Assembly (NCBI GenBank): GCA_029945375.1
Contig: CM057057.1
Location: forward strand, 1,550,001-1,614,000
Direction of reading: 5' to 3'
DNA: 64,000 bases
Source: Agaricus subrufescens
Lineage: Eukaryota > Basidiomycota > Agaricomycetes > Agaricales > Agaricaceae
A model generated the notes under the pieces. It saw only the letters and a list, made by a program, of their open reading frames with translations, was not told the origin of the DNA and made no database searches. This document shows, in pieces, positions 12,324-23,837 of the stretch (positions are counted from its first letter, which is position 1; each line of letters opens with the position of its first letter). Both the position numbers and the translations under genes were made by a program.

Positions 12324-15107
12324 ATGCCTGGCAAACCCCCTTTGACCGCCAAAAGTCGCGTTTCTTGGCTTTCTCGATTCAGAAAACGTGTTTCTTTGCT
12401 GTTCTCTCCCTCGTCTCCCGCATCTGTCTCTCATGACACTGTACTAATCTCTTCATCCAGCGGTGATACAGAGGAGGTGAATTCATCGAGTCGGCATGCA
12501 GATCCTGAGCTCCCCCCTACGTTCGGTCTTCATTTGCTCTCAACTTCAGGAACTTCCGCTCCATTCGCTACCACCACCCTGTATTCTAGTGCAACTCTAA
12601 GCTCCCAGCCATCTACTTATCGTTTAGAAGACCAAGCTGATCACAACCTTGCACCCCCTTTGTCACATCCGCTCTCGCAAGGACAAGTATTCACATATGG
12701 GCGAAATGTGAGTGTCCCATCAAATTTGAAATATTGTCTCAAAGCGTTCGTCTCAGCAAATATTTAATCAAGCACAGAATTTTGTTGTGAGAGATACCAC
12801 ATTTATTGAGAATAATATCGGTGGAGACAACTGTAAGAACAGTGAACATGGCAATTTCTACTGTTACTTATACCTTCGCTAGTCATAGAAAAGCTTCTAC
12901 AGGAGACAATAATTGGAGCAGAGTTTGACTCTTCTGCTCGCGATCCTCCTCCTCGATGTCACCCCGGGACTCGCCTAGCGATCATACAAAGGTGTCTGGA
13001 CTTTATCACACAATGTCATGATGAAGAAAAGCTGCGTTGGGTGGTCGGTCCTGCTGGAGTTGGGAAGTCGGCAGTCTTGCAGATGATCACCGAAACGGTC
13101 TATGATAGCATCACCTTTGCCTCAATCTTCATTTCCATCAACGGCCGTAACGATGGAAAGAAGACAATCATTACCATTGCCTATCAGCTCGCCATTAAAT
13201 GCGGGCCCTACCGACAATTCATCCGTGACCAAATTACTTCTGACCCATCTCTCCTCAAGAAATCACTGTCGGTACAGTTCAAGAAGTTTATTATTGAACC
13301 GTTCAACTCCAAATGCATTTTTGAACCCTCTCGTCGGTTCTTAGTGGTCATCGATGGCCTCGACGAATGCGATGACCATGCTACTCAGCGGAAGCTCCTC
13401 GAGCTGATTACTGATTTCTGTATTAAAAACCCTACCTCGCCCATTGCATGGATCATTTCCAGTCGTCCCGAACCCCACATTACCCAATTTTTTGATAAAG
13501 CCGAAGTCAAACGGGCTTACACCAAGGAGGAGATCCTAATCGATTCCAATGACGCATGCGAAGAAGTGCAACGATATCTTCGCGACGAGCTAAAGAAGAT
13601 CAAAGATGAGCATCCGACGCTGAGGCACAGGCGAGAATGGCCATTGGAATTTGAATTCACCAAACTTGCCTCAGCCGCGGGAGGATTATTTGCATATGCT
13701 GCGACGGTGACCCGGTATATAGGCAATCCTACCAATGGAGGGCCGGCTGCTCAACTCCGGCATGTACTCGAAATCGTTGATGCTGTCCCGAAAGATCATG
13801 TACCAGGGAGGGGCCATCCGATGGATCAACTTGACACGTTGTATAGGAGGATTCTTTCCAATGTCCCGGATCATGCCATGACAAACACCAGAAAGCTGCT
13901 AATCCTACACTCATACAATCGTTTTCATGATCTCGGATTCCGCACGCAATGTAATGCACTGGGGCTGACCGAGGACGAGGCATATGATGCTATCCGTCAT
14001 CTACACGCCGTTATGAAGATTCCCGAACCTGGCCAAGCGGATGACCAGCTGTCGTACTATCACAAATCATTTGATGACTTTCTGCGGGACTTCAAGAGGT
14101 CTGGGTTTTCTCGGGACTTTAGAGCCGAGGGTCACCAACTTGACAATTTGACTTCGTTGCGAATTATAGAGGAAGTTCACGATGGTGGTGTCGCTAAGGA
14201 TAAAGACGTCCACGTTGATTCGCATGGCCTCATGAAAGGTCACTGTGACAATATCTTGCTTTCGTGGCCCTGTGATGAGCGTTTTCACATGACTGATGAG
14301 GAGAACCGGATCATATTGTACCAAAACGCAATACGACAAGCACGTATAGTTTTCTCTTCTAATAAAGATTTTCAGAAGAGTATATACTGCTTTCATGTGT
14401 TGACTACACGTTTTACAATATCTCCGTATGATTTTCCATTTGATGAATTCCTAGAGAACGTCTTTGTAAGTTTCTTTAGGTCTCATTGTATTTTAAAATG
14501 CTGAAAATCATCATTAGGACCGGTTTCGTGATGGGCTCACAAAGCTCGGAAAGTTGAAGCGAGTGACTCTCCGCACACTTCAATATGCTGCTGTCTGTGG
14601 AAACGTCAAGTTGCAATTTTTAAGTCCTACTGGAAAACCTATTAAAGGTTCTAGTCCCTGGAACCCGTCATGTCAAGTGAGTTATAATTCGGTGGCTGTC
14701 GTGATTTCACTCAATGACAGGTAATTTAGCACTGGAGGGGAAGAGTAAACGATTTATGGCAGCGGGAAGGATGGCTTACCACGTTCAAAAGGTATTATCG
14801 AATTGACTCGGGCACTGAGGATAACAAAGATACAAGCGTCCCCCGCTTTCATTGTTCCATACATCAACCATCGCACAAGAAATGGTATGAGAGCAATCGG
14901 TCAAGTACATATCCGGTTACCTGCATTCACTGCTCGCAACGCTTTGCACAACACTTCATAAACAATCAAGATCTACTCGCTACGGTTTTTGTTGACGGGA
15001 CTGAGATGTCTTATGTAGAAGTAATATTCATCGATCCAGCTGACGGGGTCTCAAAGTGGAGGTACCGATTCTTGCATTCTGGACGTCCGAGTGGTATCGC
15101 TATGTAG
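12324..15107 (+). CDS. NLR4: NACHT NTPase, complete five-exon copy (859 aa)
   Basis: Exons 12324-12707, 12757-12832, 12883-14465, 14518-14676 and 14730-15107 join to 860 codons. The start is MPGKPPLTAKSRVSWLSR followed by FRKR. Exon 2 is class C (QIFNQAQNFVVRDTTFIEN). The Met that opens exon 3 in every other copy is Ile here (ATA at 12885-12887), which shows that this Met is internal and not the translation start. Walker A GPAGVGKS lies at about 209-216, Walker B is FLVVIDGLDECD, and the sensor-like motif is SSRPEPHI. Intron 3 is 52 nt and must be spliced. Exon 5 (735-859) begins HWRGRVNDLWQREG and has CIHC. Class C exon 2 and CIHC tie it to NLR5 and to the right arm. Confidence 0.87.
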
Positions 15108-15909
15108 TATACACTTCCTTACTGGTAGCGATAGCTTGTAAATGTACGTTATACCACTCTGATCCTGAGACAGACTGCTTCACGAAGATAAAAAATGTAC
15201 AGCCTATCTGCCCGCCTTGCGCTATCTCAGATACTGAGTAAGCGTCTTCTGGAAAACCTACTGACTGTCCTTAGATAGTTAGTGGATGCTAAAGGGGCTC
15301 CCAGTTAGTCGCGGCCATCTTGCAATAACCCAATAAGTGTTGTACTAAATATGAACAAACAGACGGACTCAAACTATTGAGAAATTGCTCCGCGCAAAGA
15401 TATAAAAGTAGAAAAAAGGCTCAACAGCTGGTATGTTACTTGCCGCCAAGGTACTTCTAGGTGAATTACTGTTGGGCTCCCTTTCGAGATAGATAGATCT
15501 CATCGTCGGTTTCGAAGAGAACTGTGAGGTTTTCGAGGACGCAGCTGAGATAGCTGCGCACATGGCAGCAGTTCCAGCGGAAAAGGAATCTTGGGCACAA
15601 GTCATTTTTGAATTGTGAACGGATATGTCCGTTCCGCGTGACCCTGACCTTTTGGGTACCTTTGTTTGTACTTTTGTTTACCATTCACCTGTGATTCATC
15701 ACTCGTCGACAAGCAGGCTCTTTCAAAAAGCGATGACTGTGGATTGTGGTTCTGAGTGGTTCAGCCACGGCGGAATCACAGCCCCGCTACAGCCTAAGGA
15801 AGATCCCGAATTCAGGGCGTGGCTGTGACATTCCTCGTGGGCTTGATCGCCATATATAGCTGGGATCACCTCTCCCACTCTTCTTTGATTCTTCCCTCCG
15901 CCTTTGAGC
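15108..15909. other. Intergenic, NLR4 to NLR5
   Basis: No gene supported; a small minus-strand frame at 15369-15605 has no recognisable domain. The right third holds the NLR5 upstream elements: TTTGTTTGTACTTTTGTTTA followed by CCATTC at 15661-15686 and the core block below. Confidence 0.5.
15815..15890 (+). promoter_or_regulatory. NLR5 core promoter block
   Basis: GTGGCTGTGACATTCCTCGT, TTGATCGCC, TATA-like CATATATAG at 15851-15859, GCTGGGATCACC and CTCCCACTCTTC. The TATA-like string lies about 55 bp before the ATG. Confidence 0.6.
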
Positions 15910-18900
15910 ATGTCCGGGAAACATACTCCAACCTCGAAAAGTCGCGCTCCTTCTTGGTTTTCCCGCCATTTCAAGAAACTTGCGCCTTCCCCGCTCTCCT
16001 CTCCGTCTCCTGCTTCTTCCGTTCAGCTGTGTTCTCGTTCACCCGGCAATAGTACGGAAGGCCTAGACACACCCGCTGATCGTACAGATAGGGATGTATC
16101 GCCCGTGCCTGCCCCCCACCAACCGCCAGCCTCAAGTGTCTCCGTACATTCCACTGCAAATTCCATACCTGCTCACTCGTCACCAAGCCTGTATCCTTCG
16201 TCAAGCCCCCCTTCTCGCATGCACCCTCCTACGTCCAGTGATGATGCAGGAAATCTAGAAATTACAGGTCTTCCTGTAGATACTACCGACTCTCCCCTCG
16301 CATCTCCTTCTCATCATCTCCTAGTTCCAAACGCCTCCATTCCTTCCGCTACGACGACCGTACCTGCCCACCCACCACAGAGCATGTCCCCTTCCCTTCA
16401 AACTTTACTTCTTCACCAACATTCTCCGTCACCCGTTAATTCAAGTAAAATGAATACTTCCCCTCACTATGCGGATATTGAGCCCCCACCTGCATTCACA
16501 TCACATCCACCCTCACTGTCGACGGCCTCCATTACTTCGACTTCAAATCCTGCAAATGCTCCTTCGAACTTGAGCCCCCAGTCCCCTACCTATCACGCAG
16601 AAAACTCAGCCAGTCGGAACTACTCGCATATGTACCAAGCACCTCCTCCACCTCCGCTCTCCCCAGGACAAGATTTGAAGTATCAAGGGCCAGGTGTGAG
16701 TAGTGTCTTGTTACATTTAAGGATTTTTCTCAAAGGGTTTGTTTCAGCAGTTGTTCAATCAAGCGCACGATTTTGTTATGAAAGATACGACGCTTATTGA
16801 GAACATCAACATGGGCGGGGACAACTGTAAGGAATGTCAACGTTGCAATTCATACGCTTAATGATATCTCCGCTAGTCATGAAGGAGCTTTTGCAAAGGA
16901 CAATAATTGGAGCCGAATTCGACTCTTCCGACCGCGACCCTCCCCCACGATGCCATCCTGGCACTCGCCTAGCAATTATACAGAGGTGCTTAGACTTCAT
17001 TACACGGTGCATCGACGAAGGAAAGGTCCGTTGGGTAGTTGGTCCTGCTGGTGTCGGCAAATCGGCTGTCATGCAGATGGTCACTGAAACGGTTCCTGAT
17101 GATGTTGTCTTTGTTTCCATCTTCCTTTCAGTCAATGGGCGCAGAGATGGGAGCAAGACTATTCTGACCATCGCCTATCAGCTTGCCGTCAAATGTGGGC
17201 CCTATCGGCAGTTCATCCGTGATCAGGTCATGCTAGACCCATCCCTCCTTAGAAAATCAATAACGGTTCAATTCAAAAAGTTCATTGTGGAACCATTCAT
17301 GTTTGGACACCTCTTTGAGCCCTCCCGCCGGTTCTTAGTGGCAATCGATGGCCTCGACGAATGCGATAACCATCTCACTCAACGAAAGCTCCTCGAGCTG
17401 ATCACTGATTTTTGCATCTCACACCCTACCTCGCCCATTGCGTGGATTATTGCCAGTCGCCCCGAACCCCATATTACATTATTTTTTGACAAGGCCGAAG
17501 TCAAACGGGCTTACACAAAGGAGGAAATCCAAATTGATTCCGATGAAGCATGCGAAGAAGTGCAACGGTATCTTCGTGACGAGCTGAAGAAGATTAAAGA
17601 TGAGCATCCTACGCTGAGGCACAAGCGAGAATGGCCCTTGGAGCATGAATTTACCAAAATTGCTTCTGCAGCGGGCGGGTTGTTTGCTTATGCTGCGACG
17701 GTGACTCGCTTTATAGGTGATCGTACCCATGGGGGCCCAGCTGCTCAGCTTCGTCGTGTGCTCGAGGTCATTCATACTAGCGCTAAGGATGCCGTGGCGG
17801 GCAGGAACCATCCGATGGACCGACTCGATGCGTTGTATAGGAGGATTCTTTCCAATATTCCCGAGAACGTCATGATGAACACAAGAAAATTATTGATTTT
17901 GCATTCATATAACCGATTTACACGTCTTGGGTTCCGTACGCAATGCAATGCACTGGGGCTCACGGAAGAGGATGCATATGATGCCATTTGTCACCTGCAC
18001 GCTGTTATGAAGATCCCTGAACCTAACGAGGCTGACGATGATCTTTCATATTATCACAAATCATTCAATGACTTCCTACATGACTTCGATCGGTCTGGAT
18101 TTTCTCGCGACTTTGATTCCGAGGGTTATCAACTCGATAATTCGACTTCGCTCAAGATTATTGAGGATCTTCACGATGATGGTGTTGCCAAGGATGGCAA
18201 TATCTGCGTTGATTCAACCGGTCTCACAAAAGGCTACTGTGACAACATTCCACTTTCGTGGCCTGGCGATGAGCGGTTTCAAAAAACTGATGAGGACATC
18301 CGCATCACGTTGTACCGAGAGGCATTGAATCAAGCACGTATAGTTTTCTCCAGTTACGGTGATCTTCAAAAGAGGACATCGTACTTTCATGTGTTGACAA
18401 CACGGTTTACTAAGCCTGCAAATGATTTTCCATTTTATGGGATGCGAGCCTGTGCTTTCGTAAGTTTTACTAGATTTCATCCAGTTTTGAACGCTGAAGC
18501 CTCTTGTCAGGGGTGCTTCCGTGATGAACTTGCAAAGCTTGGAAAGTTGAAGCAAGCGCCTCTCCGGTTATTTGATTATGCCGCAGTTTGTGGAAATGTA
18601 GAGTTGCGGTTTACAAGCCCTGCTGAAAGTAATCTCACAATTCCAGATCCATGGAATCCGTCATGCAAGGTGAGTTATAATTCAGTGAATGTCCAGAGTA
18701 TACTCAATCTTTGTCGACGTAGCATCGCAGGGCTAGCGTAGATGGTTTAGAGCAGCAGCAGGAATGGTCAACTTCGTTTAAAAGGTACCATCAAGTTGGC
18801 TCGGGCGCAGACGATGACGGAAATACAGACTTCCCTCGATTTTATGTTTCCGCACATCAAGAACCTCATGAGCCATGGTTTGGAATTGATACTATATATT

Positions 18901-19100
18901 CATCTACTGCTACGTGTTTTTCCTGCACGCGACGCTTCGCACACCACTTTATGGACAACCAGGATCTACTTGCTACGTTCTTTGTGGATGGGACTCAGAT
19001 GTGTCATGTAGAAATGTCATTTGTGGATCCAAATGACGGGGTGTCGGAGTGGAGATACCTATTTATGCATTCTGGGCCTCCGAAGAGTATTGATACGTAG
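15910..19100 (+). CDS. NLR5: NACHT NTPase, complete five-exon copy (994 aa)
   Basis: Exons 15910-16695, 16748-16826, 16877-18459, 18511-18669 and 18723-19100 join to 995 codons. The opening is MSGKHTPTSKSRAPSWFSR with HFKK; exon 1 is long (262 codons), low complexity in Ser/Pro/Thr. Exon 2 is 79 nt, class C (QLFNQAHDFVMKDTTLIEN), the length seen otherwise only in the right arm. Exon 3 opens MKELLQ, also a right-arm trait. Walker A GPAGVGKS lies at about 344-351, Walker B is FLVAIDGLDECD, and the sensor-like motif is ASRPEPHI. Intron 3 is 51 nt and open. Exon 5 (870-994) has CFSC and the variant end WRYLFMHSGPP. It is the plus-strand copy most like NLR11-NLR14 and so a candidate relative of the sequence that founded the inverted arm. 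Confidence 0.88.
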
Positions 19101-19563
19101 AATTATATCTTGTTATTCTAGGAATAGGTCACTGACGTGATTTGTACTACGCAAGGCAAGTGAATTGCTCGTATTAGGAACATGAACATACGAAAATACA
19201 CACATGACGGCAATGGCATCTGAGCCACAACTCGTGCAAAATGCGCAAGTCGCGTCTAATGTCATGGGTGGTAGCTCGGGAGGTCCAGGCATCGTCAGCA
19301 AGAATATCTCCTGGCCGTGACCGTCACACCCTTGTTTATACTCGCGATTACCATCCGCCTTACCTTGTATACAAGGCCGATTTTTTTTGAGATGCGAATC
19401 GTTGTCGTTTGCTTCAATTTCCGTGCAGTGAATTCACAGCCTCCCGAAGCTACACCGCACAAGAATTTGAAGCACGGCTGTGACCTTCCTCGTGGGTTTG
19501 ATGGCCACACATAGCTGGGATCACGTCTCCCACTCTTCTTTGATTCCTTCCCCGCCCTTAGCC
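19101..19563. other. Intergenic, NLR5 to NLR6
   Basis: No gene. It contains a weak GATTACCATCCGCC version of the distal element near 19343 and the NLR6 core promoter block. Confidence 0.55.
19471..19545 (+). promoter_or_regulatory. NLR6 core promoter block
   Basis: CACGGCTGTGACCTTCCTCG, GGTTTGATGGCC, CACACATAG in place of the TATA-like string, GCTGGGATCACG and CTCCCACTCTTC, directly before the pyrimidine-rich leader. Confidence 0.55.
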
Positions 19564-22500
19564 ATGTCCAACAACAATCCTCCAACCTCTAAAAGACACA
19601 TCTCGTGGCTTTCTCGATTAAAAAAACGTGTTTCTTCCCCGTTTTCCTCCCCATCTTCCTCTTCTCCTTGTTTGCCCTGTGATAGAATGGAGAGCCTGCA
19701 AGTACCGGACATACCTACAGATTGCGCAGATACGGATGTCTCTGCACACTCTACTACGAATTCCATTCCCGCTGACCGGTCACCAAGCACGCTTCCCCCT
19801 CTAGCTACTCCTCACCTGCATCCTCCGTATGTGGGAAAGACGAAGGCCCTGGCAGATCGTGCAGGCCCAGAGCCTGTCCCCTCATCCGTCTCTCATCGCA
19901 CTTCCATATCAAGTTCATCTGTACATACAGCCACAAAGTCGAATCATACACCACACCCACTACAAACCTCGTCATCCTGCCTTCCGGACTCTCTCTTTCA
20001 GCATTATCCTTCTACATCCGATCATAACACAGCGAGAATAGACACATCCAGGCAGCATAATGACACTCTCCTCTCATCAACCTCTCAACGCCCCTCGTCA
20101 TCAACCGCCGCTCTTCCTCGCCTTGCAAATTCTAATCCATCGCCCCTCTTACCTCCTTCGTCCTCCGTTTCCCCTCTTTCACCCCAACCTAGTGGAGCAA
20201 GCCTAGACGTACCACACCGTTCTGCAAATACCGAGCTTCTCCATGTATCCCCCTCTCATTCCTCCTCGGTTTCAAGGGCCTCAACTCCTTCCCCTGCACG
20301 TTCCATGGGCGCTGATCCAACCCTAACCCCCCAGCACCCCATCCGCCACTTAGAAGACCCGAACATAGACCCGAACAGTCAACCTTATACGTCAGCATAT
20401 CTCACCCCGCCAAATCCACCTCTACTTCATCAAGGCCAGGCATTGACCTATCAAGGGTCAAGCGTGAGTCTTATATCAAATCAAATGCGAAGCGCTGTCT
20501 GACAAATTTCATTCCAGCATATGTTTGGTGAAGCTCGCAACTTCACTGTGAAAGACTCAACATTTATCCAAAGCACTACCGCCACGGACAACTGTAAGAA
20601 CACCCAGCGCTGTCATATTAACAGTGACTGATATCTGCGCTAGTCATGGAAAAGCTTTTCCAAGAGACGATAATCGGGGCTGAGTTTGACTCTTCCGCTC
20701 GCGACCCTCCCCCTCGATGCCACCCCGGAACCCGCCTAGCGATTATACAGCGCTGCCTCGACTTCATTGTAGAGTGCCATGATGAAGAAAAGTTGCGTTG
20801 GGTCGTTGGTCCCGCTGGGGTTGGAAAATCGGCGATCATGCAGATGGTCACCGAAAATGCCCCAGGTGGCATCGTCTTCGCCTCCATCTTCCTCTCAGTG
20901 AATGGACGTAGAGATGGTAGTAAGACGGTCCTAACCATTGCCTACCAGCTCGCTGTCAAGTGCGGCCCTTATCGTCAATTCGTCCGTGATCAGATCGGTC
21001 TTGACCCGTCTCTCCTTTACAAATCACTGTCAGTACAGTTCAACAAGTTTATTGTTGAACCATTCATGCTTGGGCATCTTTTCAAATCTCCTCGTCGGTT
21101 CTTAATCGTCATTGATGGCCTCGACGAGTGCGATAACCGTTCTACTCAACGGGAGCTCCTCAAGCTGATCACGGATTTCTGTATCGCACACTCTGCATCT
21201 CCAATCGCGTGGATCATCGCCAGCCGCCCTGAGCCTCATATTACTTCGTTCTTTGATGACCCTAAGGTCGAACCAGCATTTACAAAGGAAGAAATGGTGA
21301 TCGATTCTGATGAGGCATGTGAAGAGGTGCAACGATATCTTCGCGACGAGCTGAAGCAGATTCAGTTCCAGTATCCTACCCTACGGCGAAGGAGGGAGTG
21401 GCCCTTGGAGCATGAGTTCACTAAGATTGCTTCAGCGGCGGGAGGGTTGTTTGCATATGCTGCAACAGTGATACGATATATAGGCGATCCCACCATCGGA
21501 GGTCCAGCCGCTCAGCTCCGCCGTGTAATCGATCTCATTGATGCTAGTGCGAAGGATATCGTAGCAGGAAGGGATCACCCGATGGATCGGCTGGATGCGT
21601 TGTATAGAAGGATACTTTCCAATGCCTCAGGTAATGTCACGACCAACACCAGAAAACTGTTGCTCCTTCGTTCACATTACCAGTTCGATGACCTCGGATT
21701 TCGCGGGTTAAGCAATGTACTCGGGTTGACGGAAGATGAAGCGTATGATGCTATCTGTCATTTACACGCTGTTATGAAGATCCCGGAACCTGACGACGCT
21801 GACAAGCAAATACTATGTTATCACAAATCTTTTGATGATTTCCTATGGGACTTCGAGCGATCGGGATTTTCTCGTGCCTTTCAACATGAAGGTTTGGAAT
21901 GCAGTACTGACGCTTCCTTGAGGATTATTGAGGAGGCGCATGCTGATGGTGTTTCCGGCGGTGAAGATATCCGTGTTGATTCCGACGGTCTCATGAATGG
22001 TCACTGTAACAAGATCTCACTCTCGTGGGCCGGTGATGAACATTGTCGAATGACCGATGAAGAGATCCGGATCAAATTGTATAGAAAGGCAGTACATCTG
22101 GCCCGTACAATGTTCTTTTTTTGTGATGGCTTTCAGAAGAGTGTATCTTGCTTTCATGTGTTGACCACATCGTTTGTTGTACCTCCAACTCAATTTCCGT
22201 TTAATGGATTACGAGATGGTGCCTTTGTAAGCTTCTCTAGATGTCCCTTTACGTTTAGTGTTGAAGTCTGCCAACAGGACCGGTTTCGCGCCAAACTTAT
22301 AACGCTCGACAAATTAAAGCAGATGCCGCTCCGGTCATTTGATTATGCGGCAGTCTGTGGAGACGTTGAATTACAGTTTACAAGTCCTACCGGCAGTGAT
22401 GTAAAAGTTTCAGATTTTTTGAATGCGGCATGCGAGGTAAGTTCTCGGTCAATGATTGACGAGACATTTGCTGAATATCAGACAATATAGCATTCAACGA

Positions 22501-22868
22501 CCGTACTACGGGGTTTGCATGGCCAAAGTGGGTGGACAACCTCATTTAGAAGATACCTTCGGGTTGATTCTGGAACTCGGAGTGACGAGGATGCGGATAT
22601 TACCTCGTTTCATGTTTCTATGCGTCAACCAGCTCATGAGAAGTGGTATGAACGCGATCGTTCACGTATCTTCCCAAGCTCCTGTGTTCACTGCTCGCGC
22701 CGCTTTGCGAGATATTTTATGAATAACCCGGATATCTCTGCGACGTTTTTTGTGGATGGAGCTCAGATGACTTATGTAGAAGTTACGTTCGTCGATCCCG
22801 ATGATGGGGTATCGGAGTGGAGATACCGATTTTTGCATTCTGGATGTCCAAGTAGTAATAATGTGTAG
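19564..22868 (+). CDS. NLR6: NACHT NTPase, complete copy with longest exon 1 (1031 aa)
   Basis: Exons 19564-20463, 20518-20593, 20644-22226, 22278-22436 and 22491-22868 join to 1032 codons. The start is MSNNNPPTSKRHISWLSR with LKKR. Exon 1 is the longest of the array (300 codons) and very rich in Ser, Pro and Thr, probably disordered. Exon 2 is class B (MFGEARNFTVKDSTFIQ). Walker A GPAGVGKS lies at about 381-388, Walker B is FLIVIDGLDECD, and the sensor-like motif is ASRPEPHI. Exon 5 (907-1031) has CVHC and ends SSNNV. Intron 3 is 51 nt and open (VSFSRCPFTFSVEVCQQ if retained). It is the first copy followed by a SNO1 relic. Confidence 0.88.
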
Positions 22869-22969
22869 TATACACTTATTAGTAGTTGTGATCCGGAAGT
22901 GTCATATTGAAGGTTGCAATTGCCGCAAGTTGGATTGAGCCTGTAGACCGTAATAACTGTTACTTTAGG

Positions 22970-23600
22970 GATGTAGGCACTAACGGTCATACACGTTCTC
23001 CAACAAAATGTTAGTGGAACTAATTTCTTGTATCGATTCTGGGTGCGATGCTGTGAGGACATGAGGACATTGATAGATGATTTCGAACGTTTTCAGTTTA
23101 TGTGTCAAGTTTGATGGTATGAGCCATTCAAGAGAAAGTTGGGATCAAAACAGGAGACGGCTTGGAAAGGAAGGTCTGCGAGCGTTATCATAAGTGAGAG
23201 AATCACTTATGAGAGGCAATCAGTTGATGTGGCTGCGAGATTCTGACCGGCGAACGTACAGGTGCTCTGATAAATCTTCCAATGAATATTGCCCGGATTC
23301 TACGCCTTGGGAACCTCGAAGTAGGTTTTAAACGATTCAACTTCAATGGTATTCGTTAGGTACGGCTGACAGGGCAAGGGATCCGGAAACAAGCTTGAGA
23401 CACCCAGTTGCATCGCGCAATCGGAATAGATATTCTGTGTAAGAGGCTTTGGCTGCCTTTCTTGGAACTTTGTATGCTATTTGGCAGACGGCTAGCTGCG
23501 AAACGCATCCCACAAACCCTCTTGACAAACTTCTATAATGGCTCGAGACTCCAGGATGCAATGTTGACTCGCCAACGAGATAGATCTCACCAAACATCCC
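22970..23600 (-). pseudogene. Decayed SNO1 relic downstream of NLR6
   Basis: Discontinuous matches to the intact SNO1 locus are visible by eye, on the same relative strand. CTGGGTGCGATGCTGTGAGG near 23039 matches the 3' coding part; GGCGAACGTACAGGTGCTCT near 23253 matches its intron 4; GGGAACCTCGAAGTAGGTTT near 23309 matches exon 4. The string AAACGCATCCCACAAACC near 23500 matches the GTCAG active-site region. No open frame survives. This is the oldest-looking SNO1 copy. Confidence 0.6.
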
Positions 23601-23726
23601 GAATGGCCTTAGGGACTAAACGATGAACGAAGAAAAGGCATATTGTTTTGGAGTACAATCATGCACCGTGGTGGCTTAGAGCCAGAAATAGGATATGTCT
23701 GGGTAGAACTGAGGGGTGTTCGGAAG

Positions 23727-23825
23727 TGATAGGCGCCCTTGGAGTAACACACCAAGTGTGGTTGTGACACTCCTCGTGTCTCCATATAATTAACGGTGCG
23801 ATCACTTCTCGCTTTCTTCCCTTCC
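23727..23825 (+). promoter_or_regulatory. NLR7 upstream elements
   Basis: TGATAGGCGCC (23727-23737) followed by GTGGTTGTGACACTCCTCGT, TCTCCATATAA and GCGATCACTTCTC. In NLR7 to NLR10 the TATA-like string is CATATAA rather than CATATATAG. Confidence 0.55.
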
Positions 23826-23837
23826 TCGCATTCAGGG

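Noticed and set aside
15369..15605. Small Ala/Ser-rich minus-strand frame between NLR4 and NLR5
   Set aside because: No similarity to the duplicated units or to a known domain, and no splice or promoter context; not enough to call a gene.
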